Source of the DNA: Parascedosporium putredinis
Lineage: Eukaryota > Ascomycota > Sordariomycetes > Microascales > Microascaceae
Assembly: GCA_949357655.1 (NCBI GenBank)
Contig: CASHTG010000008.1
Coordinates: forward strand, 620,001-684,000
Length of the DNA: 64,000 bases
Reading direction: 5' to 3'
Positions 11,430 to 23,633 of this stretch are shown here, in pieces (within the stretch, counting starts at the first letter, position 1; every line of letters begins with the position of its first letter). Both the position numbers and the translations under genes were made by a program. The notes under the pieces were generated by a model. It ran no database searches. It saw only the letters and a list, made by a program, of their open reading frames with translations, and was not told the origin of the DNA.

Positions 11430-12040
11430 AGAACTCCCTCCAGAAAGGATAAAAGGAAATAAGAAAAAGAAATGAAAAAATAAAAAATAAAAGCACAATG
11501 CGAGATGGTCCTCACAAAGACGAGACCGGGCTACAAAATAAAGGGCACAGCAGTTGTGTATGAAAACGTTTTGGTTGTTTTTGAAGGAGCCATTATACCT
11601 CGAGAGAAAGATAGACTTTTTTTTTTTTCGGATCCATCCTGTACTCCCATCTATTTCCATAGCGCCAATTAATCTGCATCTTTGGTTAAACATGGCGTCG
11701 GCTCAACTTGACACGCAGATGGAGGTGACCGACCGCCCCCTCCTCCCGGTAAAATGAGTAGCGAGGATAGCATGATGTCGGTCCTCTATACTGACATGAT
11801 TGTTTATCTTTTTCATCTTTTTCCCCAATATTTGTAAAGCTTACTGTAACCGCCCCTCCCGGTCCTGTCATTTTACTTTTGTCTGTGATATCGATATTTT
11901 CGCACGACAACTTCGGCTGGCTTGACTGAAGGGTTGTTGGGGAGGAGCTGACTGGCCAGCTTTTGTATGGGTGGTTTTCCAGGTTTGGCTCGTCGGTTAT
12001 AGTGTCATCTAGTCAACACTCACAACAACCAATCATAGTA
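11430..12040. other. 3' flank of sulfide:quinone oxidoreductase gene and spacer to tRNA
   Basis: AT-richer spacer with A- and T-runs (11457-11490, 11618-11629). No gene supported. Confidence 0.5.
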
Positions 12041-12151
12041 GGTAACTTGGCCGAGCGGTCTAAGGCGCTAGACTCAAGACTTTGTCTTGCCTGTCCAAAG
12101 CAGGTGAATTCTAGTCTCGCAAGAGGCGTGCGTTCGAATCGCACAGTTATC
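12041..12151 (+). tRNA. tRNA-Leu (anticodon CAA) with intron
   Basis: The acceptor arm GGTAACT pairs with AGTTATC. TGGCCGAGCGGTCTAAGGCG is a class II (Leu/Ser type) D arm. Anticodon stem CTAGA/TCTAG encloses CTCAAG, giving anticodon CAA. An intron of about 31 nt follows position 37 (starting ACTTTGTC). The variable arm and the T arm GCGTTCGAATCGC follow. A T-rich run at 12158-12175 would serve as the RNA polymerase III terminator. Confidence 0.95.
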
Positions 12152-14289
12152 AATGATTTCTTTTTTGTTTTTTTGCCCAACTCCCTCCCCCATCCACTTG
12201 CAACAGTCGAAAACAAAATAATTTTTAGCGAATCTAATTCTTTAGTCGTCGGTCCTTTTTCTTCGCCTTACCTATCCACTTTTACCTTTGCATCATAGAT
12301 GCCTCTCTGCGATAGATTCCTTGCTCTTACAACAAGATTGAGAGGACGAATGGCGCAAGTTGGATATAAAGCTCGTTGACGTCTTTTGCCCCTGTCACAA
12401 ATTATCCACAGGAGCTGAAGGGAAATCGTGCCGCCCCCTTGGTCTTTGACGGCCAAGCCAAACAGGAAATGAAAGAGACAGACCATCGCACGGCCTTTCT
12501 TCTTCTTTCCCCAGAAATCAATTTTCCGCTGTCTGGTAAACGGCTGCCAAACCCACGGAACCCGGCAGAGATGGGAAGAGAGAGGTGGGTCCCCTGCCGG
12601 TATTAGCAGGAGTCGTGGGAACCAGCTTGGTAGAGAGCGTATATCATTTATCAGCCCAAGGTCCATACGCCAGAGACACTCTCTCCCGATGGCCCGAACA
12701 TCCCCTCTACCCCCAGGGCACCAGGGCACAAGGACACCAGGGCATCGCCATGTCTCCGCCACCCTAAAGCAACGTTCAATTTAAAGTTTCGAGGTGGCAT
12801 CTTCGCTACCACGGTTAAGCGAAACGCGGTGGGGTCATCCGCCGTGAAGGCCTGGACGATCCGACTGGGGGAGGAGGCCTTTGGATGATGCAAGGATTCG
12901 ATTTCCTCGAGCAGGGTTGGCAGTCCAGGTACCCAAGATCAAGATGATGCACCCCTTGGTGGGGAATAGGGCCGTCTGGCGCCGGCAAGCACCCGGTCCG
13001 CCATATGAATAAGAAGCGTGAGAGCGTGGGTCCTCATCTGCGCAGAGGGATCTAGGGCTTGGCTTGTTTGCCCTGTGCTTTTTGCCCGGCACGCTCGAGC
13101 CGTCCCCAGATGCTGCGAGGCCTGTTAAAAAGGCGCTTGTAAAGTGGCCATCATCAATAAACTTTGTAGTACAACCGGCAGTTTTATAGCGAGAGATATA
13201 TTGCGGGGGTTTGTGGTGTATGAGCGTCATATCCCCGGACGGGTGCTTGCCGGATGATGCTTGGGGAATCTTGCATTTCCATTTGACTCTTATCTTCAAA
13301 GTACGCGGGAATAGCGAAATAATAGACAATAAAAATGTCCGAACGACTGTTTGGTGAACAGGGTGAGGTAATTCGCTCGCCAGCCGGGGATATAGGATAT
13401 TTTCCTGACTCGCTTTCGACTCTCAGGGCGAGCGCCAGCGGCGATGCAGATCCAATGAAGTCAAGATGCCTCGCGTGCAGCTCGTCTGTCCGGCACAAAT
13501 GCCCACCCCGCGAGCACGGGGCCAAGGAGAGCCTGACAGCTGCGGCCAATATCTTCCGATATGAAAGATGCGCGCATCCAAAGCGCCATGATTGGCTCGT
13601 GGCGTATAGTATCAACCACCCTCTCGTCCCTCTCAAAGTCTTGTTTGGGCATCTTTGCCCAGTATCGAGCTCGCGCGACGTCAAAACTAATTACTTCGAC
13701 ATGGCCGTCCCCTCCCACATCGGTTTCAAGGGAGAGTTTAATGTGCCCTTATAACATGGGCCCTACTATTATAAGACTACGCGTCCATGACACTTTGATT
13801 CGCGCAGCGAAAGGGGCCAAGAGTTGGCCTCGAGATTAATTACAAAGGATCCTTTTTCTTTTTTTCCCTCCTTCTGCCCTTTATTTTTGCCTGCGAACTG
13901 CTGGTCGCTAAGTCGGGCGAATGAGATATCCAAAGGATAACTCTGGTAAAATCAAAGGGGGAGGGAAAGAAGGAAAAAAACACATGGGCACCGGGTATTT
14001 TGGCTTGCCGCTGTCAACCGGCATATATGACAACCCGGTCGGTATAGTCTCCATGGGGAAACTATTTTATACTCCGACTCGGCCGGCCACCCAGGTGATT
14101 TCTCGTCCCTCTCCCCTTGTCAGTCGAAGGAACCATCCGACCACCGTTTGAAGGCAGATCATCCTCCTCTAGTTGACAGTCTTTTGTCTCGTTTTCCTCT
14201 CCTTTGCCCGAGAGAACGCAACCCTCACTAGACTTATACGTTTCAACTCGTGCCTACCTCCCTTCGTAGCATTATCCTTTTTTGCCATC
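12152..14289. other. Intergenic region, about 2.1 kb
   Basis: No recognisable gene on either strand. A short imperfect repeat (CAGGGCACCAGGGCACAAGG) lies near 12714-12745. The last few hundred bases form the pyrimidine-rich leader of the DUF1996 gene. Overlapping open frames on the minus strand lack motifs. Confidence 0.5.
12158..12175 (+). terminator. Pol III T-rich terminator of tRNA-Leu
   Basis: T-rich tract starting 7 nt after the tRNA 3' end, in the normal position for termination of RNA polymerase III. Confidence 0.7.
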
Positions 14290-15393
14290 ATGAAGTGGGC
14301 CGCTCTCTCCCTCGCCCTCGCCGGGTCCACCGAGGCGTTCCTCCGCTTCGGCTGCGGAACCCTCAGCGTCCAGCGCCTCGACCCCATCGTCGAGCCCGGC
14401 GTGCTCCCCTCCGCCCATCTTCACCAGATCGTCGGCGGCAACGGCTTCAACGCCTCCATGGATCCCCTCGACGATCCCGCCGAGAGGGCCACCTGCACCA
14501 CCTGCAGCTTCTCCGAGGACTTTTCCAACTACTGGACCGCCGTCCTGTACTTCAAGGCCCGCAACGGCACCTACAAGCGCGTGCCCCAGTACCCCAACGC
14601 TCTTTTGGGCGATGTCGAGGGTGGCATGACCGTCTACTACCTCCAAAACGACTTCAGCTCCAACGGCAACCAAAAGATCACCGCCTTCCCCAAGGGCTTC
14701 CGCATGACCGTCGGCAACCCCGGTAGCACCGACGGCACCAACCCCGGTCTCCGCTACACGTGCCTCCAGAACGTCATGACCCGCTTCCCGGAGACGGCCG
14801 AGTTCCCCACCGCCGCCTGCCCCGCCGGCATCATGGCCATCCACCACTTCCCCGCCTGCTGGGACGGCAAGAACCTGGACAGCCCCAACCACCAGGACCA
14901 CATGTACAACACCGTCAAGGGTGCCTTCACGCCCGCTGGTGCCTGCCCGGCCTCCCACCCCGTCCGCACTCCCCAGGTCGCCTACGAGACCATGTGGGAT
15001 ACCCGCCCCTTCAACAACAAGGAGGACTGGCCCGAGGATGGCAGCCAGCCCTTCGTCTGGAGCTACGAGGACTCCAAGGGCTTCGGAACACACGGTGACT
15101 ACCTCTTCGGCTGGAAGGGAGATTCTCTCCAGCGCGCCATGGACTCCACCCCTCTTCTTAGCAACGGTATCACCACCCAGACCGTCGCTCAGCAGAATGC
15201 TTGCAAGATTCAGGCTTCCGTTGAGGAGGATATTGATGGCTGTAAGTACCTTTCCTCCCCTCGTCGTACCCTGGCGCACACATGATGAGGTGGGTGTTGT
15301 CAATGAAGAACGGATTTGCTAACCGCTGGAAATTTTCCTTTTCCTCGAAAATTAGGGCTCACCGCCATGCCCGGCCGCGCCATGAGCCACTAA
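14290..15393 (+). CDS. Secreted DUF1996 domain protein
   Basis: Exons 14290-15241 and 15356-15393 (GTAAGT donor, GCTAAC branch, TTAG acceptor), 329 residues, frame intact. The signal peptide MKWAALSLALAGSTEA is followed by FLRFGCGTLSVQRLDPIVEP and PSAHLHQIVGGNGFN, the start of the DUF1996 domain. Family hallmarks TCTTCSFSEDFSNYWTAVLYF, FPACWDGKNLDSPNHQDHM and FVWSYEDSKGFGTHGDYLFGWKG are present, with conserved Cys, His and Asp residues. The chosen ATG is the one directly before the signal peptide, although the frame is open further upstream. Function is unknown; the family is common among secreted fungal proteins. No C-terminal WSC or GPI signal: it ends in a short tail after the second exon. 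Confidence 0.93.
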
Positions 15394-16636
15394 ATTTCTT
15401 TTGTAGAGAAGAACGGTTGTTTTCAGTCCCGGAAGAATAGTCCTAGCCTGTGTGTCTGAACACCCTAGTTTGAATCTGGAAGTGAATGATTAGTGTGACG
15501 ATGTGACGCACGGAGAGTGCATGTGGGAGAGAGAAAGAGAGAGAGAGAGAGGAAGCAAGACGGACCATACTACTTATTACATGTTCTTTCAGTCGTTTCC
15601 GGTGCTAAATACTACTTTACTATACTTTTTTCTCCCCCTTTAACGCCTCTCGCGTGTCCGTGCCGTGATTGCTCCAGGGGCAGCTGCCTTGCTCCCTCGA
15701 CGAGCTCTGTGGCTAACCCCGATTCAAAGAATATTTCTATTGCCCCACCGTGCTCCGGCCATGCCGTACGTAAATGCGTAGCTTTGCTTGGGGAGTTTGT
15801 GAATACGACTACATGTACCCCATGCATCGAAGAAGAAGCATTCTTAAGCACTCCAGCCGCGTCAACCAAATTGGGTTTAGCCCATCCCCGGAGTGTCTTC
15901 GAGACCCGAAGTTCTGGACGAATCTTGCCCCAACTTTGGGGATAGCCTGGGGAAGAGGATCCGGGGTGGAAGCTTGGCCTCCTCGTGGCCCGGACCTAGT
16001 TTTGCGGGGTCCGCAGATTCGAGTACTCCCTCTCACCGAGAAAACGTGGAAGCTTTGTGCTTGCCCGGTGTAAGGATTCGAAAGGGGAAAGGGATAGGGA
16101 GAGAGCCAATGTTGTGAAAGAACTATTGCCGTGGTGTCCATGACCAATCCCCGCAAAAATCCGTCCGAATTCCCTCCAGGGTCGGCGTCGCCCTAGACTA
16201 AAAGCGGACGGGGACCAATCCCCACGCGCGCTGGCTCATCCCAAGCCCGGGGTGGCGGGGCGGGCGCGCACGGTTGCACGGCACCGGAGCCTCTTCGCCA
16301 TTTCTCTTTAGTCCCCTTTTCACGAAAAAGGCGGCCGGACAAACTCGCCGCCTGTTGCCATCCCCCCTCTTTTCGTCTCCTCCTAGGGCTTGCAGGAGAA
16401 GGTACCGACAAGCGCGACATATGGCAGCGCAGATCGAGGCTTGTCTTCCCCAGATTCAGGAAGCTCATGCATCTGGGGCCAGTTTGATGATAAAAAGCCG
16501 TCACCCCATCCATCCATTCTGGCGGGTCTTCTCCATATCGCAGATCACATCTCTATTCGGACTTTGCTCTACTTTTTCCCTCTTTGTCCATCTCTCACGC
16601 GGAATTACACCTTGAAGGGAAACTTGTCTTGTTGAG
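15394..16636. other. Intergenic region with GA microsatellite
   Basis: Contains a GA-rich tract at about 15525-15552. The remainder is unremarkable spacer and the leader of the sugar porter gene. Confidence 0.5.
15525..15552 (+). repeat. GA microsatellite
   Basis: Near-perfect (GA)n run in the 3' flank of the DUF1996 gene. Confidence 0.85.
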
Positions 16637-18456
16637 ATGTCGTCCAAGGAAAAGACGAGCGAGCCCGAGGGCGCCGCCATCGAAACCATTGAGACGGCCG
16701 CACCTATCAAGCTTCACACAACACCGCAGAACATTCTTGTAAGTCATCTACCTACAATTGGAGTGAAGCCTTTTCTCTCGGTGCTTTCACCGAGGAACCA
16801 TCAAAAGCCTCAAGAAGGAAGATGAGCAGAGAGAAGAAGTGCTAACGGTGCTACAAACAGATCAGCGTTCTCCTGTCATCTGCCTCTTTTCTCTACGGCT
16901 ATGCTTCCAACGTCATCTCTGGCGCTTTGGCGCTCCCCTCATTCAACTCCATGTTCCTGGCCGTCGACACCGAGCCCCGTGTTGGAGGCATGCTCGGAAT
17001 GTAAGTTTCCGCCATTCGTTTCTCTTTCATCTAAGCCTCTACCTTTTGAGGCAAGTTTTCTGACAGTCGGATCCTTTTGGGGACATATAGTTTCTTTGCC
17101 GGCGGTGTATTCGGTGCCCTCATCCAGCAGCCCCTAGCCGATAAATACGGTCGTCGAATGGCCATCGCCGTAGCCGGTGGATTCCTCCTTGTTGGATCCG
17201 CCCTCGCCGCAGGCTCCGTCCACTACGCCATGTTCATCGTCGCCCGCTTCGTCACCGGAATCGGCAGCTCCATGGCCCTGACCGTGACCCCGTCTTCATC
17301 AGCGAGCTAGCGCCTCCTCACTCCCGCGGAAAGCTCGTCTCCCTGCACATTGTCGGCTTCAACACGGGCTATCTCATCTCGTCGCTCGGCTCTCTCGGTT
17401 TCAGCTACATGACGCACCCCGTGCAGTGGCGGCTCAACTTTGTCATCAACGGTGTCATCGCCGCGCTCTTGGTCGCCGGTAGCTTCTACATCCCCGAATC
17501 GCCGCGATGGCTTGTCTCCAATGACCGCATCGACGAGGCGGCCAGGGTCCTCAACTATCTGCACAACAGCAAATACGACCCCCACGGCTACATTGCCCGC
17601 GCGGAACTCATTCAGATTACCGAGCAGATCGACGCGACGAAGCACCTGAAGAAGGGTTACATGCACATCTTTAAGACTCCGAGCTTGAGGCGCCGCGCGT
17701 GGGCTACCATCCTCGTCTGGTTCACCGCCATGTCCACGGGTGTCCTCGTCATCGCGAACTTGACGCCCCTGCTCTTCGCCGGTCTCGGATACGGCGACAC
17801 TGCGCAGTTTGGTCTTTCTACGGCCTGGCTCTGCTGCTGCATCATCACGGCTGGCCTTGGTGGTCTCATGGTAGATAAGATGGGCCGTGTTCTTTTCATG
17901 GGTAAGTTGGAATCCGTCCCCCAAACTAAATCAACTCTTTCTCCCGGGTGCCGAATAGCAGTCACTAACGTTCAGACACAGCTATCGGTCTTGGTGGTTG
18001 CGCTCTTGTCCTTGCGGTGGAAACTGCGATGCAAGCCGAATTCCTCGGAACCTCGAACAAGCATGGCCTTGCCTCTGGTGTGGCCTTCTACTTCCTCTTC
18101 GCCTGCGTATATAACGCCTTCCTCGATGCCGGCTCCTTCGTATACACTGCCGAGATTTGGCCAAACCATCTCCGCAGCGAGGGTATGACCATCGGCATGG
18201 TAACCTTTTATCTGACCAACATTGTTTGGAATTCCCCGCCACCGTCGCCATGAGGAACATAGGCTGGAGGTTCTACCTCATCTTCATCATCATCTCAGCT
18301 GTAGGTGCTGTGGCGATCTGGTACTTCCTGCCCGAGACCAAGGGTCTCACTCTTGAGGAGATTGGCGAGAAGTTTGGTGAGGAGCCCCAGACGAGGCACA
18401 TCCAGGATATTGCACGGTCCAAAGAGGTGGCAGATTCTCGTGGAGAAGAGGTCTGA
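16637..18456 (+). CDS. MFS sugar porter (hexose/polyol:H+ symporter type)
   Basis: Plasma-membrane transporter of the sugar porter family. Four exons: 16637-16738, 16861-17000, 17091-17901, 17982-18456. Hallmarks are GVFGALIQQPLADKYGRRMA (first-half D-x(3)-GRR motif), the loop-6 motif FYIPESPRWLVSNDRIDEA, LMVDKMGRVLF (second-half repeat) and the terminal WYFLPETKGLTLEEIGEKF. Twelve hydrophobic helices can be followed. Two single C losses, near 17291 (ACCCCG) and 18236 (TCCCCG), break the frame; restored total is 1530 nt, 509 residues, matching the family. The substrate cannot be told from sequence; a hexose, pentose or inositol is possible. Neighbours give no clear pathway. Confidence 0.9.
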
Positions 18457-19604
18457 GCCAAACCATGGAGAAGGACTGGGGGCTGCAGGACAGAGTTCAA
18501 GTTTGATAGGCTAGCGATACATGCGAAGTTTGATTAAGACTGTTTGCGATTTTCAATGAAGCATAGGCACGCGTCTATGCGTTAATAATACTACCTGTGA
18601 ATATTCACACCTTGATCTTTTAAGGGCAACATCAACTACATAGAGCTACCTGCTTCGTAATCCTACTTGATGATACATCAATCAGGCGCTCCCTTATCCG
18701 TCGTTGAGCATGACTGTTTTCTCCACTTGATGAGACCTTGGTCACAACGTGGATAACCAACCTAGCCGCTCGGAACCTACGGAGCGTTGTAGCAGTATAA
18801 TAGTTCCTTTGCGGTCATGTAGGGCATGTGTTACAATCTTTGTGAGTGCCCATTTCGTCTCGTTTGGTTACGCAGCCTCTGTTTCTGCGCACTCAAGGTG
18901 CCAAGTGCTACGACCTAGGATTGAGTATCAGAGTAAACTAGGATCAGTCAGTACGAGCCTAATAAGTAAGATTTATTGCTGGGCGTAACTCACTCCATCC
19001 ATCTCAATCATTCGCTGACCATCCGCATCCTGCGCTAAACCCTCTGTGCTCGTGTTCACAGCGATGGCGGTAATTGGCTCCATAGCGCAGAGTCAGAGCC
19101 GAGTACGGCCGCAAGAGATCGCATACACTCCTGGTACAATTTACTTCCAAGAGACCAGAAAACCATTAGCAGACATAAAGAACACTTGCCGTGATCTGCT
19201 AGCTGCAACGCGTTCCCTTTGGAGGGTGTCGGGAATATTGGATGCCAAAGAGGGGGCCCATGACACGCTAAGCCCGGACAATCTTCACGGCGAGGAATTG
19301 AACTCGGGCGGACTAGCTTCGGCGTGCAAGCTCGCGCCAACCGCAAGCTCAGGGGCACGAATTCCCCTCTCGCGCTTCGAGGATAATCGTTAGCCCAAAC
19401 CAATATCCTCTCGGACTGGAAGAGCCAAGCATTTCTCATTCGTATATAGGTTCGCGGAGAGAATGCCAATTGGCTTGAGCTTTCCCAATTTCCAAAACCA
19501 ATATTACGACTGACCATCTCAACAGAATCGAGCCATTCCCCTGCAATCCCTCGTTTGGCCGCCCCCAGAACCAGTCCTCCGGCCCCTTCTCACCTCTCCC
19601 CACC
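18457..19604. other. Intergenic region between sugar porter and SDR genes
   Basis: Just over 1.1 kb with no supported gene. An Arg/Ser-rich open frame on the minus strand at 19056-19517 has no motif. Confidence 0.5.
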
Positions 19605-20530
19605 ATGGCAACCTCTTCCGACGCCCCCGTCGCCCTCGTGACCGGCTGCGCAACCGGCATCGGCCTCTCCGCCGTGAAGCTGCTGGTATCGCGCGGCTAC
19701 CGCGTGCTCATGGCCGACTGGAACTACGAAAAGATTGCCGAAGAGTCTGTAGCCCTAGGATCCAACACGTTTGCCGTACGGTGCGATGTGTCGGACTGGG
19801 AGAGCCAGGTCGCTGCCTTTGACAAGGCGATCGAGCTATGGGGCAGGGTTGACGTTGTCGGTGCCAATGCCGGCCTCCCCGAGCAGGTGCCCCTGCTGTT
19901 TGATACTGGAGACGTGCCGAAGAAGCCCACTACGATCGTGGTAGATGTGGATCTGGTGGGCGTGATTTACAGCGTGAACTTGGCGCTGCACCATTTCCGA
20001 AAGCATGGCAGTGGCAGGGGAGGCAGGATTGTCATCACATCGAGCCAGGTCGGCATCCACGCATTCCCGACAGGGCCGATTTATGGTGCGGCGAAGGCCG
20101 GGGTAAGTGATTGTTATCTCTCTAGTTTTCTTCACAGGGAAAAGGTCCCTGATAATGCGATGCTCATGCTCATACCCATACGTGACTAGTGCATACACCT
20201 TGTGCGTTCCATGGCCGACCGCCTGGCCGAGGAAAAGATTTACATCAACACATTCTGCCCAGGCCTCACCATCTCGGCCATTACCGAGGTCGGTAAGAGC
20301 GTGTTCCCCCACACATCATCACGCCGATGGAGAACCACATGAAGGCGTGGACCGAGTTCATCGAGACGGATATCTACGGCTACGTCTACGAAGTCGATGC
20401 GGGTGGTTTGTACAACCGCACGGCGCCCGAGTACTGGAGTCCCGAGCATCAGTCGTGGCTTGGCGCGCCGGAAACGCAAGAGATGTGGAGGAAAGTGGGG
20501 ACGCTCGGAGCGGCGGATGTTGAGAAATAA
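19605..20530 (+). CDS. Short-chain dehydrogenase/reductase (classical SDR)
   Basis: NAD(P)-dependent oxidoreductase, resembling fungal members of the 15-hydroxyprostaglandin dehydrogenase-like group. Exons 19605-20102 and 20190-20530. The cofactor motif is VALVTGCATGIG (TGxxxGxG). CDVSDW follows the cofactor-choice region. VGANAGLP is the NNAG-type motif. The catalytic Ser lies in VITSSQVG and the YxxxK pair in PIYGAAKAG. The segment after the intron, CIHLVRSMADRLAEE and INTFCPGLTISAI, continues the fold. One C is missing near 20308; restored total is 840 nt, 279 residues. The substrate is unknown. Confidence 0.9.
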
Positions 20531-23500
20531 GAAATCACCTCGGCCCGGTGGGGCCACCGGCGGTTCATGCACGTAGTTCTTATGGTATTGGGTGTATATA
20601 GCAAATGTATAATTTCAATGGGAGATCACGAATGTGACGCGTAAACTTTTGTCATGCTTTGTTCCCCTTCCCTCACATCCTTGGCGGGCATAGTATAGAC
20701 TTTTGATTGGTACCACCCAGGCTCTCGCGCGCTGTTTTCACTCACTGGCAAGTGACCAACACGTATAGTGATGTAGCTCTTGGTAAGCGTGTCTCGAGCT
20801 GTACCATTACGTCCAAAGGGTCCCTATTTGATGTTCTGTCGTACATACAGTTCTGGCATTATGTTATACTGGCCTGAGCTGCAGGGCTCAACGTCTTGAG
20901 GCTGACAACCATCCTTATGAATTCCGTTCAAATAGCTGATTTTTCAAAGGAGACAGTGGAATTCTTGAGAATAGCAACCTCGTAGGCAATATTGAGTCTT
21001 ATGGATAGGGACGGGATTTTGAGGCATCTGAGAACCGAGAAACACAGGGAGTACTGACGGAGGTATTAAGATCCGTATTAGTCACACTTGTATCACTGTT
21101 TACGAAAGACGCTCTCCAAGCCCTTGTTCTTGACCTAAAGGAGGGGTCCAAGATTTGTGGCATTGTGAGCGGGGCGACGTGGCCGGTTCCGGCACCGAAT
21201 ACGAAGCCGCTATTTCGTCTGTCTTCCTCGTTCTAGTGTCCAAAGTGATCTCAACGAGTTAACTAGGAGAGAGCATGTGGGGAGATGTGGCCGAGTCATT
21301 CCGATGGCTACCGAGAAAGGTAAGCGCACCTGGAACGGTTTGCCGAACAACACTTAGCGATTCTTATATGATGGCCCTGCACTAGTTGCCGCCATACAAA
21401 AGATTCAGGGGCTCGTTTGGCACCCTATTTGATCATCCACGGGCACTAGGCACAAAGTTTGACCTGTGCAAAGGTCATATGGTTCGCCTAGGATGCACTA
21501 CGTCCAGCGTTGAACGAAATCAAGCAGACAGAGGACTGTTGGTGGAGGACTTCATTCAACCCGAGGGCAAAGCATATGAGGGCCAAGGCGACATCTGCGA
21601 GAAGAACGGGGAACAGATTTTCCAAAGAACGAGATTTTCACTTGATCCCGAAGCGAGTCACTAGTGTCTATAGTTGTGTGTGTGATGCGGTGTGGTGATG
21701 CGATGCGATGGGGCGGATAGGCCTAGTGCGAAGCACAGGTGTTGGCCTGATCTTATCAATCTACGGCCGTTGCCTGTGTATATCCGATTTTTCTTTTATC
21801 TGATTGATATGTGTCGGGAGAAGTGAGGGGCAGCGCCAAGCACAAGCTCGAGTCGGACGGATGCGGTAAGATCAATGTGGGTTGGGTTGGCAAATGGAAA
21901 CGGGACAAGCCAAACGTGCAGCCGTTTTACCCGAGCTGGACAGAGTAACGAGAAAAAGGGACCAGACGTGCATGCGGATTTGGCAGGGGCCGATGTAACT
22001 GCATTTCGAACGGAGTGGAGAATTTCCAGGCAAAATGTTGAACAGGGAAGGTGAGCCGAGGTGGAGGCGGGCTTGAAAAGAAAAACTTGGGAAGGGCTTT
22101 TGTTCGACTGGGGGAAATTTAACCTGCGATGTCGTTGGCTTTGGGAATGGGGATCCTCGAAGCAGCCATACGTCGTTTTGCCATCGAACAAAGGCCAGAG
22201 CTGGCAAACGTTGGCTCTTCGCAATGACTAGAGGCCTGATTTACTACCCTCCACCATTGATACCAGCAGTCAGCTTACTCCCATTCCAAGTTCATGACTG
22301 CTCGAGTCCACGGTGCGCTGATCAGTAGGATACCAACAGTTCACGCATGGCTTACCATCGCGTGATGGTATTGCCAGCGGGTCTTCCTAGCGTTCTTTAA
22401 GCTAGTTCCCTTTTTATTGCACACATTTTAGACATTCGTCATGCCAATCCACTCTGCTCCAATGTCGAATCTAGTCTCCTCTCCCTTGTAGTAGCTTGTC
22501 ACAACACCGTCGCTCGTTCACCTTTGTCAGGACCCAAGTTCGCTAGCGATGGCCAAGGGGAGAAAAAAAAAAGAAAGAGGGCCAGAAAAGTTTGCGCCTC
22601 GGAACAAGGCAAAACGGAACACCCACTCTACCGAGTCACCCATCGCATAACCACCAAAGAACCCCGCTCAAACCACCCCCGCCCTCTGGCGATCACTCAA
22701 AGTCTTGATGGCTCCTTCCTCCTACATCCTGAATCCTGCCTGCATGACCTGGCCCCAACTTCTGATTTGGACATGAGCAAACACTTTCGCTTTCTTCAAG
22801 CAACACGCGTCCAAAGACCTCCGCTTTCTCATTCTTGAACCGACGCTAAAGAGGGCGCCAAGGGTCGAGGTTGTTCAATAGGCATCAATCATCGCCTATT
22901 CCTTCCCCGGATTGCGGGCTTTTGTTGCGCAGGGATTAAAGCTCGCACCCTGACACCTCGCTGGATTTCGCAAACAAAACCCCTCAAGCAACAAAGAAAA
23001 ACGCAAGGAAAAAGGGGGAAAAACAAAAAGAAAGAATAAGGAAAAGAGGGCACGATACACAGAGGCCAAGTGATGGATACAACTCAAGAACGGCTCCTTG
23101 GCTTCTCTTCGTCCCTCGTCTCCAACCCGCCGCCTCACCTCCCCACAGGGTCATCCGATGTTGCCAACAATCCCATGACACACGCCGCCTGATTTTTCCT
23201 CCTACTGGTACAGTGTGCGACTGCTAGCCACGTCTTCCCCACGCAGCTCACCACCATCCCACCCCAAAAGCAAAAAGAAAACACGACTCTCCCCAATCAG
23301 CACCAGAATCAGGGGCTTACCTAATTTAGGCACGCTCCGCAGCGCACTGCCGATGTCGGGTTTCGGGCACGTGAACCCGCTTCAGATCTGATTGATAAGA
23401 TACACTGGCCGCTGCTGGCCATTTTCCAGCTTGGTCCCCTAAAAGTCGTTGCCCAACGCACACCCCCAGCGAACGACCTCGCCGAACCGAATAACCGCGC

Positions 23501-23633
23501 CCCTCCTCCTTCTCCGGCCTCTGCACATTCGCCGTGCTTTGGTTTGGCGACACCTTTAGCGGTGTGCACTTTGCTGCACCCATATTTCTCCTTCGTCACA
23601 CTCCCATCGCCCAGTCCGCGTAAATAAACCGCC
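20531..23633. other. Intergenic region, about 3.1 kb
   Basis: No recognisable protein, tRNA or repeat family. Open frames of 60-140 codons overlap on both strands near 21.8-22.2 kb without motifs. The final section, near 23.0-23.6 kb, is purine/pyrimidine-skewed leader-like sequence. Confidence 0.5.

Noticed and set aside
11963..12298. Plus-strand open frame over the tRNA
   Set aside because: The region is explained by tRNA-Leu and its terminator.
14272..15303. Minus-strand open frame of 343 codons
   Set aside because: Entirely antisense to the DUF1996 gene, with low-complexity Gly/Val/Ala text.
19290..19380. Possible minus-strand tRNA (GAGTTCAATTCCTC string)
   Set aside because: The T arm does not form five pairs and no matching acceptor or anticodon arm is found.
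23330..23400. Possible minus-strand tRNA (GGGTTCACGTGCCC string)
   Set aside because: T-arm pairing fails and no acceptor stem closes the structure.
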